NCBI RefSeq assembly: GCF_000003195.3
Contig: NC_012871.2
Coordinates: forward strand, 47,253,110 to 47,317,109
Direction of reading: 5' to 3'
Source: Sorghum bicolor
Taxonomy: Eukaryota > Streptophyta > Magnoliopsida > Poales > Poaceae
DNA: 64,000 nucleotides
Of this stretch, positions 24,578-36,750 are shown one piece after another. The notes below the pieces were generated by a model that was not told where the DNA came from, did not search any database, and saw only the letters and a list, made by a program, of their open reading frames with translations. Made by a program: the position numbers and the translations under genes. The number at the start of each line of letters is the position of its first letter. Position 1 is the stretch's first letter.

Positions 24578-25450
24578 ACACAATATCTACCACTTACCCA
24601 TTGGCCTAATGAGTAAGTGCTATATGATCCTATGAATAAACATAATTCTAATCTAACTACGCTAAGCATATAATCAAAGTAGACTAATAACAATATAATT
24701 GAGAACATAAGCAAATAGAATAAAGTCAATTCTGATATAATCAAATAGATCAAAGTCATATTCATAGTAGCAAGAGCTAATATGAATATCACAAAGAAGA
24801 ATAAGAGTTTACCAAGAACGAAGATAGATCCAGACTCCAAGATTAATGACTCCTTCTAGATCTATTCCTATGTAGCTATGCTATAGAACTATAGAGATCT
24901 AATTGAGATGGTGGCTAAGAACCCTCAAGAGACAGATCCATTCGAGGGACCCCTCTCTGTCTAATCTTCTTCTCTTGATCTTCTTAAAGAATAATGAACT
25001 CTTCTCATGGGGTCAGGGTCATATTTATAGCCCCGTAGGAAGCACCGCAGCCCTCGAATCAAACCGACTTAAATGTATGCTCAAGATTACTCAAAGGCGG
25101 TGGAGGCAGGATCCACGAGGTGGAACATGATTGGTCCACCCGGCCGGGCGACTGCCCCTAGCATGTGGGGCGTCTGCCCTTGGCTGGTTGCCAGGGCCCC
25201 CACTTTGCAGGGTCACCTCCTCAAATCTTCTAGAGTATTCCTGAGTTGTTGTTTCATGTATTCTCTCTATGTAAATCTGACATGTGGACCTTCTTTTATT
25301 CTTATTCCGATAACCCCCTATAGAAATAGACAATTACCAAAACTTGTGGAATTCTGTTAGTGATAACCCCTATAGCTAGATAATATTTTGATTTTAGTCA
25401 TTTCTCATGCTATGTTGACGGTTAAAAAGAGTACTTATCTACCATCAACA

Positions 25451-28430
25451 AACTTCCCAAGCTTACCTTTTGCTCGTCCCTAAGCAAAGATAGACTCAGT
25501 AATGGATCAGGAGTTGCTACAATACTTTCATGCCTCACAAGTACACATGTGTTCAAACAAGGACTCTCCTCCGGATTAGAGTGAACTATTCTAACTCAAG
25601 ACTCACCCATATTACCTTTTACCATGGAGCTTATAGCTATCACTTAGGTCTTGGGCAGTCGAAAGACAGAACACTTAAGTCAAGCACTATGTTTCTCGCT
25701 CTTTGATCAACTATTACTCCAGAGTTTTTGCAAGATTTTCAAATAAAACTTAGAGATTCCTTGTATGACCCTTTCCAGTCTCTCATATGTGGTATTTTTG
25801 GATCCTCTCCAAGGCAAGTGAGTATGCCTTCTCTCAGAATGTGGTATTTATATCACTAAGGCATAGTTGCCTTCTCTCTCTCACCTTACTTCTAATTGGC
25901 TTATGTGGAGATCATAGGTGGGAAAGTCAATTCAAACCTACTTGCATGTATTGCATAGTTAAACCTTGGATCCAGAGAAACTAATTATAGAATCAAGTCA
26001 TATGTGCATGTGAATGTAGTGAATGAAGTGAATGATGGCGATAATAGTGAGGGGTGATAACTGATGGTGAATATCTAATTCTACAATTGCTCGTTGGGGA
26101 TAACATACCTCCCTAATCTAAGACTAAGGACTTGGCTATCTTTCTTTTCTTTTGCATTAGGACTTTTGTCCTCTTTCTTTATTTTCTCACATTTTTTAGA
26201 GATCAGCCAACCCTTTTAATAAACTGATAACAGTAGGGAGTATCAACTGAAATAACTAGAGCTTTATTGGATAAGTAGAGTAAGACATAACAACAATGAA
26301 TATTTTTGGGTGTCTTCTCCCAGTGTAGGAGTAGAACATTTTCTAAGTGGATGTGCAATGTGTATGGATGAATGAATGTGTACTCCTAGGGTAGGAGCAG
26401 CATAAGTGTGTGTCTCCACGATAGAAACAACATAGAGTGTAGTGCGTATATTGTTGATATTAGATACACACATAGAGAAATCCGCAAGCGCAGGGATATC
26501 AGTGAGCACTTCACCCTAGAGATATTCTAGAGTATTGTTATTTATACTTTTACCACTGGGAGAAAGCGTGCATCAGACTAACCTAAATCTATACTTAACC
26601 CCTAGGCTTGCAAGACAAGATAGTGAGATATGAGCGATATAGAGAGAACTCCATCGTCAGTCTTGTTCTAACCTATGGTAAGCTGTGTAGATATTGTTCT
26701 AAGAGGAGTAACTAGAGAAAAGAGACACCTCAGAGAGTGCTTAACCCTAGTACCATATACCCTACCTTACCTCCTGACAGGACATGGATTACTGAGACCC
26801 AAGAGGATTGTCACTTCCCCCAAAAGGCTACCACAAATCCGGCTAGATAGGGAGTATCTACGAGTGTTCCTAGCCCAAGCACCACGCTTACACTACGAAC
26901 GATTACTCTATTCCCAAGTGCAAGCGAATCAAGTAAACTCATAAACCAAAGAACAATAAGAACAATAACTTACTAGTATTAAAAGTTGAATTGCTGAATG
27001 ATTCTAGAACCAAACCTCAGGTTAGGAGACTTGATCAGAAGATACGAAGAAGAAGGCACCGACAGGTCGGGCTTCCTCAACTCCTATCTTCACCCTATAC
27101 TCTCTCAATCTCTCTTGTTGCTAAAACCCTAAAGAGACAGATCCATTCGAGGGACCCCTCTCTGTCTATCTCTCTCTGGAAAATATGAATTAGGGTTTCA
27201 GAGTTACATCTCAGGGGGGCAACCCCTTTATTTATAGCCTCCTAGGAATCACCATAGCCATTGGATCAAACTGACTTAAATGTGCGCTTAAGATTAATCC
27301 TCAAAGTCGGTGGAGGCTCATCTGCGAACTTCACTCTGATTGGTGGAGCTAGTGGGGCACGCGCCCCTAGCCCTTCGGGCGGCCTCCCAGTGCCTGGACC
27401 CAATTCGCTTCCCGTTCGGTCTGGAGCCTCCTCGAACCTTCTGGATTACTTTGGAGTTGACGTTCGTGTTATTCTCTCTATGTAAACCTGACATTTGGAC
27501 CATCTTTGGTTATTTCCAGCTGACACCCTACAGAAATAGACAATCACCAAAACTCATAGAATTTTGTTAGTGATAACCCTATATCTACTAGGTGTTTTGC
27601 ATATAGATCCATTTTCATGTCTAGTTGATGGCTAAAATTTGGAGTTATCTACCGTCAACATATATTTGGGTGGTACTTCCAAGAAAAGAAGTAGCACATA
27701 GTGAATGTGGTGGATGTAAGTGGTTGTGTACTTCTGAGAATAGAAGTAGCTAAGACCAATAGATGGAGAGCACATAATATTAAATTTAACTGCATGACTA
27801 GTTCCTTAGGGTCTACACAACTTAACTACCCTCAATGCTTATAGGTTGAAATATAAATGGAAGGTTTTCCTAATCTAGTAAGCATGAGTATTTGGATGTG
27901 GTAGGAATTTTAAACTCTCATCATAAAGGAACTCATCATGTAGTAATTTAATTTTTTCAAAATAAAATTCTCTAGAACTCTAGCATCTCTAGGAGCAGGA
28001 TTAATAGCAGCTCAAAACCTTCCCATATCATATCCATCAACTACCTAGACTTAGATCAAGCAATTGCTACCCACAAGTTTTAGGCTCAGAGCAAATTCTA
28101 AGTTTAACAGTTGTGTCTAAAACTAGGAAGAGTACAAGGTTGAAAACTAGATACTTGTAAAGAATTATGGCAGAGCAACTTTTCATTATCTCCATATAAG
28201 AGTTTATTCTAGAGGTTCATTTTAATAGATTCTTTAAGATCTCTCCTAGCTAACAAAAACTAATTATAAAAGATAAAGAAATTTTTATTGGGTTTCTAAG
28301 ATTATTTATGTTTTTATATTGTCATAGCGCACTAGGAATAGATGAGTAAGGGATACTTAGCTTGGTATACGCGGGTTGCTCTCCCGCAAGCTAGATGTTG
28401 ACATAGTCTACTGAGGTTGCTGACGGGCAG
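25451..28430 (-). mobile_element. gypsy-type element A, 3' internal region, non-coding, truncated
   Basis: Starts with the complement of the polypurine tract and runs parallel to 59245-61000 of element C (TTGCTCGTCCCTAAGCAAAG, TAGGGTCTACACAACTTAAC, CTCTCCCGCAAGCTAGAT and others). The match fades near 28430, where a different element begins. It carries no gag or pol. A solo LTR of the same family is nested inside. Confidence 0.7.
26452..27660 (-). mobile_element. solo LTR of the same gypsy-type family, nested in element A
   Basis: 1209 bp, TGTTGATATTAG...ACCGTCAACA, flanked by the 5-bp duplication TATAT (26447-26451 and 27661-27665). It contains the family boxes (CCGCAAGCGCAGGGATA, AGCACCACGCTTACACTACG). 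The element A sequence resumes in register after it. Confidence 0.9.
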
Positions 28431-28538
28431 TGAAGGCATACTGATCCTCTCTGAGTGTCGTGGGTACTTGCTGTCAGACACAACACTTGCCTAATGTAGA
28501 TAGTACTTGATATGACCATACCAGCAAACAAGATGTGA

Positions 28539-28772
28539 CAAGCTCCAAGTCAAGCTACAATCACTCAAGTTTTACCTACACCGATACCAGCCCAAGTCAT
28601 TGTTAGACCGATTACACGTAATCGTGCAAAGAAGCTACAACAAGAGGTCCACGTGCTACTTTGTGAGATTTATTTTAACATTAATGAGAATTATATACTA
28701 CCTAAGTGTTGTATCTTGATTGTACTCAGGTATATAGAAGAAGAGAATAATGAATCGGACCCTAAAGAGTAG
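28539..28772 (+). pseudogene. gypsy pol C-terminal tail
   Basis: 78 codons ending at TAG 28770. The RPITRxRAK motif is typical of the extreme C-terminus of grass gypsy polyproteins, just before the 3' LTR. An in-frame TGA precedes it, and the rest of pol is missing to the left. Confidence 0.6.
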
Positions 28773-29452
28773 ACCAGTGCAAGTCCCAGAAGATAGACTA
28801 GCAAAACGGACCAGAAGAGTCAAAAATGGATTAGTGGAGTCAAGAACAGACTAGTGCGAAGAAATCTTCATAACGTTTTACTTACAAAAGCTATGAAGGC
28901 CCATGAGGACTTATTTGAAAGCTTGTCGAGTCTACTTTCCAATGAATTTAGTGTCGACCAGTTTGGATACTCCTTACCTGCAGACTAGAATTAGTACAGA
29001 CTGCTCAGAAGGTCAGCAGTCTGTCATGACAGAATGTTAGTACAACTTGCCAAGTAAAATTATACCAATCTACAATGTTTCATGCTGGTTGGCATACATT
29101 GTTGGAAATCCCTTTGAGTCTAGTTTCACACCCAAGAAACAGTTTATCATTTGGACTTCTGAATAAGAAGTTATGGTCAGTTTATTGGAAACTCCTCTGG
29201 AGGCCAACACTCACGCGAAGCCAGTTCGGGAATCTATTTCGAGGTGACCTTTCACATTGCCTTCCCTCAGAAACTCTATTTCGTTTTCATACCTATCTAG
29301 GAGGGTTGTTCCTAGTATAAATATTCCCTACCTCTAAGCTATTAGAAACCTTTGAATATCCACTGTTTGTAGCAAGTTATCCTTATTCTTTTGATCTACT
29401 GTCGTGAAGATCGGGCCACCCTCGTACCGATTCATATCGGTAACCTATCAAT

Positions 29453-29465
29453 TGGTATCAAAGCT
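29453..29465 (+). other. primer binding site of the gypsy fragment
   Basis: TGGTATCAAAGCT, two bases after the LTR end CCTATCA. It resembles the initiator methionine tRNA complement (TGGTATCAGAGC). Confidence 0.75.
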
Positions 29466-30111
29466 TTCGTTGTCACGGTAGATCTCACAATCATCCATAT
29501 ATTTATCTTGAATATATCTATCATTTGTTACTGATTTGTTCATCACCTATAGTCCACTGAAAAAAAGCCAAAAAAAATCCTAAAGCCCTTTGACGGTACT
29601 GTTATCTTATGTTTTTGTGTTCATCAAGTTGCTAGTCACCCTCTTTACATATATTGTGTTGTGTTTCATTTGTTATCCGCACCCCTGTTAGTATAAAAAA
29701 GAGTTAAAAAAATCAGAGAAAAAAAATTCAGAGAAAAGAAAAGAGAAAGAACAGAAAAAGTAGAAGAAGAGGAAATGGGTTGTATTGCGGTTTGCTTACT
29801 GAAAAATTCAGTTTACATATTTAAATTCTTGGTGATTTATATACCAGCAACATTATACCTATTGAGTACATCAAACCACTTGATTTTTAGTACTGTAGCC
29901 TCCCTTGTTTAGCCACCTACAGCTCCACAGAAAAACTGAAACCAGGACATTCGACTCGTAATCCTTGCAATCTCGGAATCAGTTCTGTTGAGCTGCTACA
30001 CTAGCACAATTAACTGTCCTTGACAACAGGAAAGAGCATTGCTAAGTAAGAGGTGAGGTTGTGTGATTCCATAAATTTACCCATTCCACTATATTTTGCT
30101 TTAGTGCTAAC

Positions 30112-30570
30112 ATGACAGGATCCAACTCAAGTATATGTGGCGATCATCATGGAGAAAAAGAATCCCCTGTTGCACGGGCTAAGTTGCGCCAAATAGCAGA
30201 CTCACTCTTATAGGCCATGAAGAGGATGCTTGATGCACGCATACCTGCAGATGGGCGGAGGGCTCCTCAGCATCAATATGATGAATCTGGTGATGCAGGA
30301 CATGACCGTTTCAGAGATGGTCGTGTTGATTGTAGGCGGGCTGGTCATCATGGCCAAGATGGAGGACGAGCTCATGGACGTGGTCGTGGCCATCGTGTTC
30401 ATTTTGATGATGAAGAATTTGATCACTTTGATCACGAAGAGGGGTCTAGTGAGAATCCTTTTGCAAATGATGGGCTGCGTAGGCGGTGCCATGATCATCG
30501 GCGGTATGCTGATCATGGAGATAGAGAGCATCATCATAGTCGTCGTAATAGGGAAGATCCGGACAGCATG
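30112..30570 (+). pseudogene. gypsy gag N-terminal part
   Basis: ATG 30112 opens MTGSNSSICGDHHGEKESP. There is one TAG at 30211, then a His/Asp/Arg-rich stretch (NPFANDGLRRRCHDHRR ... NREDPDSM) typical of the region before the retrotransposon gag domain in grass gypsy elements. The similarity stops abruptly after DPDSM. The gag domain, protease and the rest are missing. Confidence 0.65.
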
Positions 30571-31180
30571 ATTTGGCTGCGAGGTAGTACTTCATCTGAG
30601 TCGTGGAATATCTATCTAACGCACCCCCTAAATAAAGCATACGTGGACACTCTGGGAGGCCGCCTAGGCGGTGCGGCCTCATATCTCTAATATGCCACCG
30701 ATCGTGCACACCTAATATCATGTTAGTCACACTCAATGGCATATGATGACTACATAGCAATGAACTAGTAGCTGAGTATTACGTGGTGAGTTTAGTGGGG
30801 CAGCATATATAGGGTGAAAATAGAGGGCAATGTTTTTTTTGAAAAAGGTAAACAAACAATTCTAAAATATAAGTTAATAAATAAAATTATTTTTTATATT
30901 TTTTAGCCAAAAAACATCTGCACAATGGCCTAATAGCCCATCTGTCCTTATTGGCTATTCTGGAGAACGTGGCTATATCGGCCCAAAATATGGCCCAATA
31001 TCCCGAATGTCCTCAGATGAGAACGTGGCCATTTTGAAACTAGCTGCCATGACTCACTGTGGCCGTCATTTATTTCCTAACATATAGGATCTCAAGAACT
31101 TTCAGAACTACTTTCTCAGGTTCTCTAGCAGCCCTATCTTCTTTCAATTTCTATCAGCGACACAGTTCCTCTCGCCGTCA
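30571..31180. other. unassigned, possible upstream region of the following transposon-type gene
   Basis: AT-rich with several CCxAATGxCC-like phrases and no open frame of note. It lies between the truncated gag and the first exon at 31181, so it may hold the promoter of that gene or the end of its parent transposon. No terminal repeat was found. Confidence 0.3.
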
Positions 31181-31747
31181 ATGGCTACGCCACTCAGCAC
31201 CATGGATAGCACGGGACCAAGAGGACAACAAACTAATTCGCCTGCAAACGACACCAGGGTTGAAGGTAAATGTTCCTTCATATGCATTTGATGTACTGCT
31301 ATTGTGGTAATTAGTAGGTAATTAGTACTATGATGTACTGCTAGCACGCATGGCTTCTGATTTGTTAGGCTTAGGTTAATACAATTGAATCCATCCCATG
31401 AACCCGTTGTTCCATGTTTCGCACTGTTCACCGCCGGTTCGTTTCATCCGATCCGGACACTAGCTACAAGGGATAGAAGCTACAGACACACCTCCACCAG
31501 CTTTGTGAATAAAAACTTATATACAAACATGATGCAGCCGCACACTGAGAATGACACACTTTGTAGATCCTCAGCTTGCCCTCTCCCTCAATTGGTTATT
31601 GGCGCCAGATTTCCTCTCAAGCCTTCAAAAAATACAGAGAAAGAAATACGAACAAACCTTAGATTACTTTGCACACATGAGGAAGATAGATCCCACAAAA
31701 ACTCTTGCAGCCTTAACATACCATCCAATGCAGTGCTCAAGAAACAC

Positions 31748-32688
31748 TTCGTTGTTCTCTATTTTCATATTGGATAGTGCTTTCGCTTATATTAGATGTG
31801 CCTGACAAAGTTGCACATTGATCTCAGGGATTTGATAACCTTAATAAGTATAACTCAAGCACCATAATTCTCTTTGATCAAGCCTTTGTTATTCAATTCC
31901 TCTAGCACTGCACTTGAGGAATATAAGAATTATAGAAACTCTCCCTCTGAAACGTGCTACATTAATTAGCTTATATCAATGGCCTCCAACACTACACAAT
32001 ATTCAATTAGCTTAAATATTGTCAAAATCCACAGTTTGTCGTGCAAAAACTTATAGCCTAATAACTCATTGGCGGTAATAGCAGCCACGAGAACCTCTGA
32101 TGTGTTGCTTAATTTGGTGGAGAGAGGTAGGAGTACACATATTGGTACATACTACTGGGATGGCATACCTGAATGCATCCAAAGTTCACCAGTTTAAGAT
32201 GATAATCTAAAACTCAGCATAAATCATGAAACGAGATTGATGTGGCCCTTGGTAGGTTGAGCTGACTAATTGTTGCCTTGCTTCACAAAACCCTATGATA
32301 TGGTATTCATAATAATTCAGATAAAATGTTCATGACCTTTCAAAATTGACGACCCTAAGAAGATCATTGGACTTGTGTACATAACCTGTCATGATAAAGA
32401 ACTTGTATTTTTAGTGAACATATGTGGTTAGATTTTATAGTAGTATTTGATATGGGATGTACTGGATAGTACTAATAGAAATTAGTTGTCATATTAATCA
32501 TCATAATAGTTGAAGATAGTTAAGAGAAATTAGCAATTAGCACACTGTCATTAGATGAAACAACACAACAATGATACTGATCCTTCTTGGTGTAGTACAA
32601 TAAGAAGAAAGTTCATTGTTCTCTGTTTTCATATTGGATAGTGCTTTCACTTATATTAGATGTGCCTGACAAAGTTTGACATTGATCT
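31748..32688 (+). repeat. direct repeat pair of about 80 bp within the intron
   Basis: 31748-31827 and 32612-32688 share TTTTCATATTGGATAGTGCT and the segment TTATATTAGATGTGCCTGAC with few differences. A second shared phrase (GCCTTGCTTCACAAAACCCT) near 32277 and 32797 suggests that an older segmental duplication of several hundred bases happened here. Confidence 0.7.
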
Positions 32689-32880
32689 CACTATTCTCAT
32701 GTATGAACAACTGAATGAACCCTGAAAAGCACAAACACTTGATCTAAAAAAGGCACAAGCACTTACCAAAGAGCAGGCAGTGAAAGTACTAATTTTGCCT
32801 TGCTTCACAAAACCCTGTTGGGAATCAGTGTCCAAATACAGTCCATTGCCAACTGAATAAAAAAACATCTTTTGAGAAAC

Positions 32881-32985
32881 CATTGGCATTATCTCTCTTT
32901 CAACCATGTCTTCAAAGACATACTTTGCATGTCTATATAATCCCTCCCTAAAAACACCACCTAAAATAGCATTATAAGCACACAC
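32881..32985 (-). pseudogene. single pentatricopeptide-repeat (PPR) motif, gene fragment
   Basis: The minus strand encodes one 35-residue unit with the PPR pattern: AYNAILGG at the start, EGLYRHAKYVFEDM in the middle and a closing proline. No further PPR motifs follow in frame, and a stop lies just upstream. It looks like a captured or relic piece of an organelle RNA-binding protein gene inside the intron of the transposon-type gene. Confidence 0.5.
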
Positions 32986-33942
32986 ACTCTAGGTTTGACA
33001 TACCTAGCAAAACAATCTGATAAATATACAAGTGTGATTTCAGTTTCATTTCTCTACAGCTGTGAAAAATGAAAATTCGAAAAGTTGTACCAAATTACAA
33101 CTGCATCTTTAATTATTAAAATATTCACATCATTTGATGCAGTTCATAGTGGTACCAGAGTTCCTACTGAAAAAGTACAGGGAGGCACCAAGAACCAAGT
33201 AATCTCCATCTACAATATCCAGTTCTCATTTTTGTGCAAGTTGACTGTGCATTGTTAGCAAGTAATCATCGATCAACTGGTTGCTGCAGAAATATATGCA
33301 TTTAATAAACTCAATTGTAATTTTTGTAAATGCTATAAAAGACTTATCAACTGACCACAAGGATGCTATTAAGTCTATGGGATTTGGGGGGCTGCTATGT
33401 ATGCCAAGGACATGTCTCAGAAGACAAATGGTTACAGATATTGCAAATAGATACGAAATTAGCAACCAATGCTTCTTTATATATGGTCAAAATGTCTTTT
33501 TATCTAGAGGATGTCAGGGACATAATGGGACTCTGGATTGAAGGAATAGATATTTTTAAACATGTAAACCAAGAGAAGGTCAAAGACGAAGACAAAAAGT
33601 GGACTGTGAATTGACGAAGAGGTATGAAGATACAAACCACAAACTCAGGTTAAGCAAGTTGAAACAAATGATGATGTCATCAGCCACTCCGGATGATGAC
33701 TCCAAAAGAATATTTGTCTTGTTCACAATTGGTGTCATTCTAGCACCAACTGTGAAGCCCTATGTTAAAGCTAGGTATCTATCCTTGGTTAGAAAAGTAT
33801 AAGACATTGAGATATTCAATTGGGCTAGTTCACTCTGCCCCATTTATTAACCTCATGTACTAATTAGATGGTCAAGAAAGGAGCCAACATACAGGGCAAT
33901 CTGACATTGCTACAAGTCAGTTCTATAAGCTACAGCCACCTA

Positions 33943-35334
33943 TAAACAATGTTTACTTTTATTCTTATGTATTATTTGCATTGTGCTCATAGTTTTGGTA
34001 CTGGGAGCGCGTCATTGTGTACACCAAGTACGAGATCAATTATGAGACAGTCCAACCACCACTGATGGCTAGGTGGACTGAAGACAATGCTCCTCTTCGA
34101 TGGTATGCTTTTAATTAGAAAAAACTAGATGGCGGAACTATATGTTCTGAAACATACTGTCAATGCGTACAACCTAACTATCTTAATTGTTTCTAGCTTA
34201 TGATGTGCCCTACTGGTCAGACCACCTAACAATAGACCACACAACCAAAAAATATAACAAATGTCAGAACCAGCACCAATACGCGAGGAGGGTCTAAGCA
34301 ACGAACAAGTATGTAGGATATCTATTTATGTGCGCAACCTTGTTTATGTGCCTAATACATTTTTTACTATTTATGTGCCTAATACTATCTTAATGGACAA
34401 ACAAAATTATGGACATAGACCATAAATATGATAGGAAAATATTATCACAAAATGAGGAGTTAGCTAAGATTATAAAGGAGAAAATATTCGACAAAAGACT
34501 AGAAGCTAGGGTGAGGAAGATAAAAGACAATACTGCAAAAATGAAAATGGAAATCAAGGTAATCAGCGTGAGTACTCATTTAGATTCAATATCTCAAAAA
34601 AAAGCAAACACAAGAGACACAACAACAAATCCTATAGCTACTACAAAGTATTGTTGACCCATCTGCGCCTTTGCCTACACAACGCCAACCATCTGTGGCT
34701 ACATCTTCACAAGTTCAGGTATCTATGCCTTCATCTTCACATGTTCAGGTATGCAAACGTGGCTCATTTCTTTTTTCATATGTTGGATTCAATATTTTAG
34801 AATTTTAAAAAAATATAACTATAGGAATCACCACAGTTACTAGTTAAGAGGTTAGTTAAGAGGTCAGCAGCAGGTGGAGCACTTCATTTCTCTAAACACT
34901 AGCGAGAGTCAATGTTGAAGCATACACTAAAACAAAAGTGAAGATGGAAAAGAATACACAATAGCACAACTGCCCCTCTTCATAGCACCAAGGCGATGCC
35001 TCTACACACATCATACCAAAAAAACCAATTATCAAGAATGATTACAACGTTAGTCCAATAGACAAAGAAGTCGGATCCTTCGTAGTAATGAGTTACGACC
35101 ATGATAAGGTTGTACAAACAGCTGATCATGTTCTTACAGCCAAATAGCTACACCCAAATGTCACAGATGGCTTTATATTAGATTAGATAAACTAATCTCA
35201 TATACTTTTCTGTCCATAATAGCATGCAAACAATGTGAAGACTGAAGAGTTGTTATAAATGCCTATAATAATAAATCTACCATTTGTAGGTCATAAATGC
35301 CTATGTTGATTTCAACAATGTGAAGACTGAAGAG
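33943..35334 (+). repeat. left arm of a large inverted repeat
   Basis: About 1.39 kb that pairs with 35351-36750 over its whole length apart from small indels. Both arms contain the segment coding for KILSQNEELAKI and EKIFDKRLEARVRKI. The left arm holds the sense copy of the transposon-type gene. An extra partial copy of AATGTGAAGACTGAAGAGTT sits near 35230. Confidence 0.93.
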
Positions 35335-35350
35335 TTGTTATGAATGATGG

Positions 35351-36750
35351 CTCTTCAGTCTCCACATTGGTGATATCGACATAGGCATTTACGACATGCA
35401 AATGGTAGATTATCATTATATGGTAGGTGTTTGCATGTTATTATGGACAGAAAATGATATGAAATCAGTTTTTCTTATCTAATATAAAGCCATCTATGAC
35501 ATAAGGGCATAGCTGTTTGGCTGTAAGAACATGGTCACCTATTTGTACAACCTTAGCATGGTCATAACTCATTACTACGCAGGATCCGACTTCTATGTCT
35601 ATTAACTTTATAATTGTTCTCAATAATTGGCTTTCTTGGTGATGTGTGTAGAGGCGTTGCCTTGGTGTTGCGGAGAGGGGCTATCGTGTTGCTGTGTGTT
35701 CTTTTCCATCTTCACTTTTGTGTTCAATGTGTGCTTCAGCATTGATTCTCACTAGTGTATCGGACAAATGAAGTGCTCCACTTGGTGCTGACCTATTAAC
35801 TAGTATCTGCGGTGATTCCTATAGTTATATTTTTTTGTTAAATTCCAAAATATCGAATCCAACATATGAAAAAAGAAATGGAGCCACATTTGCATACCTG
35901 AACATGTGAAGATGAAGGCACAAATACCTGAACTTGTGAAGATGTAGCCGCAAATGGTTGGCGTTGTGCAGACAAAGGCGTAGATTGGTCAACAATACTT
36001 TGCAGTAGTTGTAGGATTTGTTGTTGTGTCTCTTGATTTTGCTTTTTTTTTTGAGAACTTGTGTTAGACAATGAAGCACGGATGGGAACCTAAAATGAGT
36101 ACTAACGCTGATTACCTTGATCTCCATTTTCATTTCTACAGTATCGTCTTCTATCTTCCTCACCCTAGCTTCCAGTCTTTTGTCAAATATTTTCTCCTTT
36201 CTAATCTTAGCTAACTCCTCATTTTGTGATAATATTTTCCCATCATATTTATAGTTTTTGTCCATTGCTAGTGCAATGTCTGGTTGGAGGCTGTGGTTTG
36301 CCCATTCTTCAAGCAATGTATTAGGCATAAACAAGGTAGCGCACATAAATAAGTGTCATGCATACTTGTTCGTTGCTTAGACCCTCGCGTATTGGCGTTG
36401 GTTCTGACATTGATGTTTCTGTTGCTACATTTTTTGGTTGTGCGGTCTGTTGCTGGGTGGTCTGACCAGTAGGGCGTGTCATAAGCTAAAAACAATTAAT
36501 AAGATAGTTAGGTTGTACGCTTATGAACAGCAACATATTGATGATATGTTTCAAAACTTATAGTTCCACCATCTAGTTTTTCGTGAAGCATACCATCGAA
36601 GACGAGCATTGTCTTCAGTCTATCTCGCCATCCGTGGTGGTTGGATTGTCTCGTAATTGATCCCGTACATGGTGTACGCAATGACGCGGTCCTAGTATCA
36701 AAACTAAGAGCACAATGCAAAAAATACATAAGGATAAAAGTAAACATTGT
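35351..36750 (-). repeat. right arm of a large inverted repeat
   Basis: Begins CTCTTCAGTCTCCACATTG, the near-complement of the left arm end CAATGTGAAGACTGAAGAG. The 16-bp spacer is 35335-35350. The outer end AAACATTG (about 36743-36750) mirrors the left arm start CAATGTTT. In places this arm keeps a better coding frame than the left arm (35825-36346). Confidence 0.93.

Larger units (their letters stand above)
13308..25450 (-). mobile_element. gypsy-type 3' LTR (element A), split by a MULE
   Basis: The plus strand begins TGTTGACACTTCTTAACGC at 13308 and ends ACCATCAACA at 25450. Read on the minus strand it is therefore a TGTTGA...GTCAACA LTR. Removing the MULE and one 9-bp duplication leaves about 1.63 kb. 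Directly to the right lies the complement of a polypurine tract (GCTTGGGAAGTT on the minus strand). This identifies it as the 3' LTR of an element that reads leftward. It shares box order with the LTRs at 26452-27660 and 57905-59244. Confidence 0.8.
28431..30570 (+). mobile_element. gypsy-type retrotransposon fragment: pol tail, LTR, PBS, gag start
   Basis: An open stretch 28539-28772 encodes a pol C-terminus of the kind VRPITRNRAKKLQQE...LLCEIYFNINENYILPK. An LTR with TATAAATATTCCC (about 29319) ends CCTATCA at 29450. A primer site follows at 29453, and then a gag N-terminus (30112-30570). The left end of the LTR was not pinpointed. The order pol-LTR-PBS-gag on one strand fits the middle of a tandem element. 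Confidence 0.65.

Noticed and set aside
30217..30690. His/Asp-rich 157-residue protein as a metal-binding host gene
   Set aside because: It continues a gag N-terminus that begins at 30112 with an in-frame stop and is preceded by an LTR and a primer site.
30571..31180. Terminal inverted repeat of the transposon that carries the Ulp1-like gene
   Set aside because: No matching sequence was found on the other side (38360-38614), so the element's ends remain unknown.
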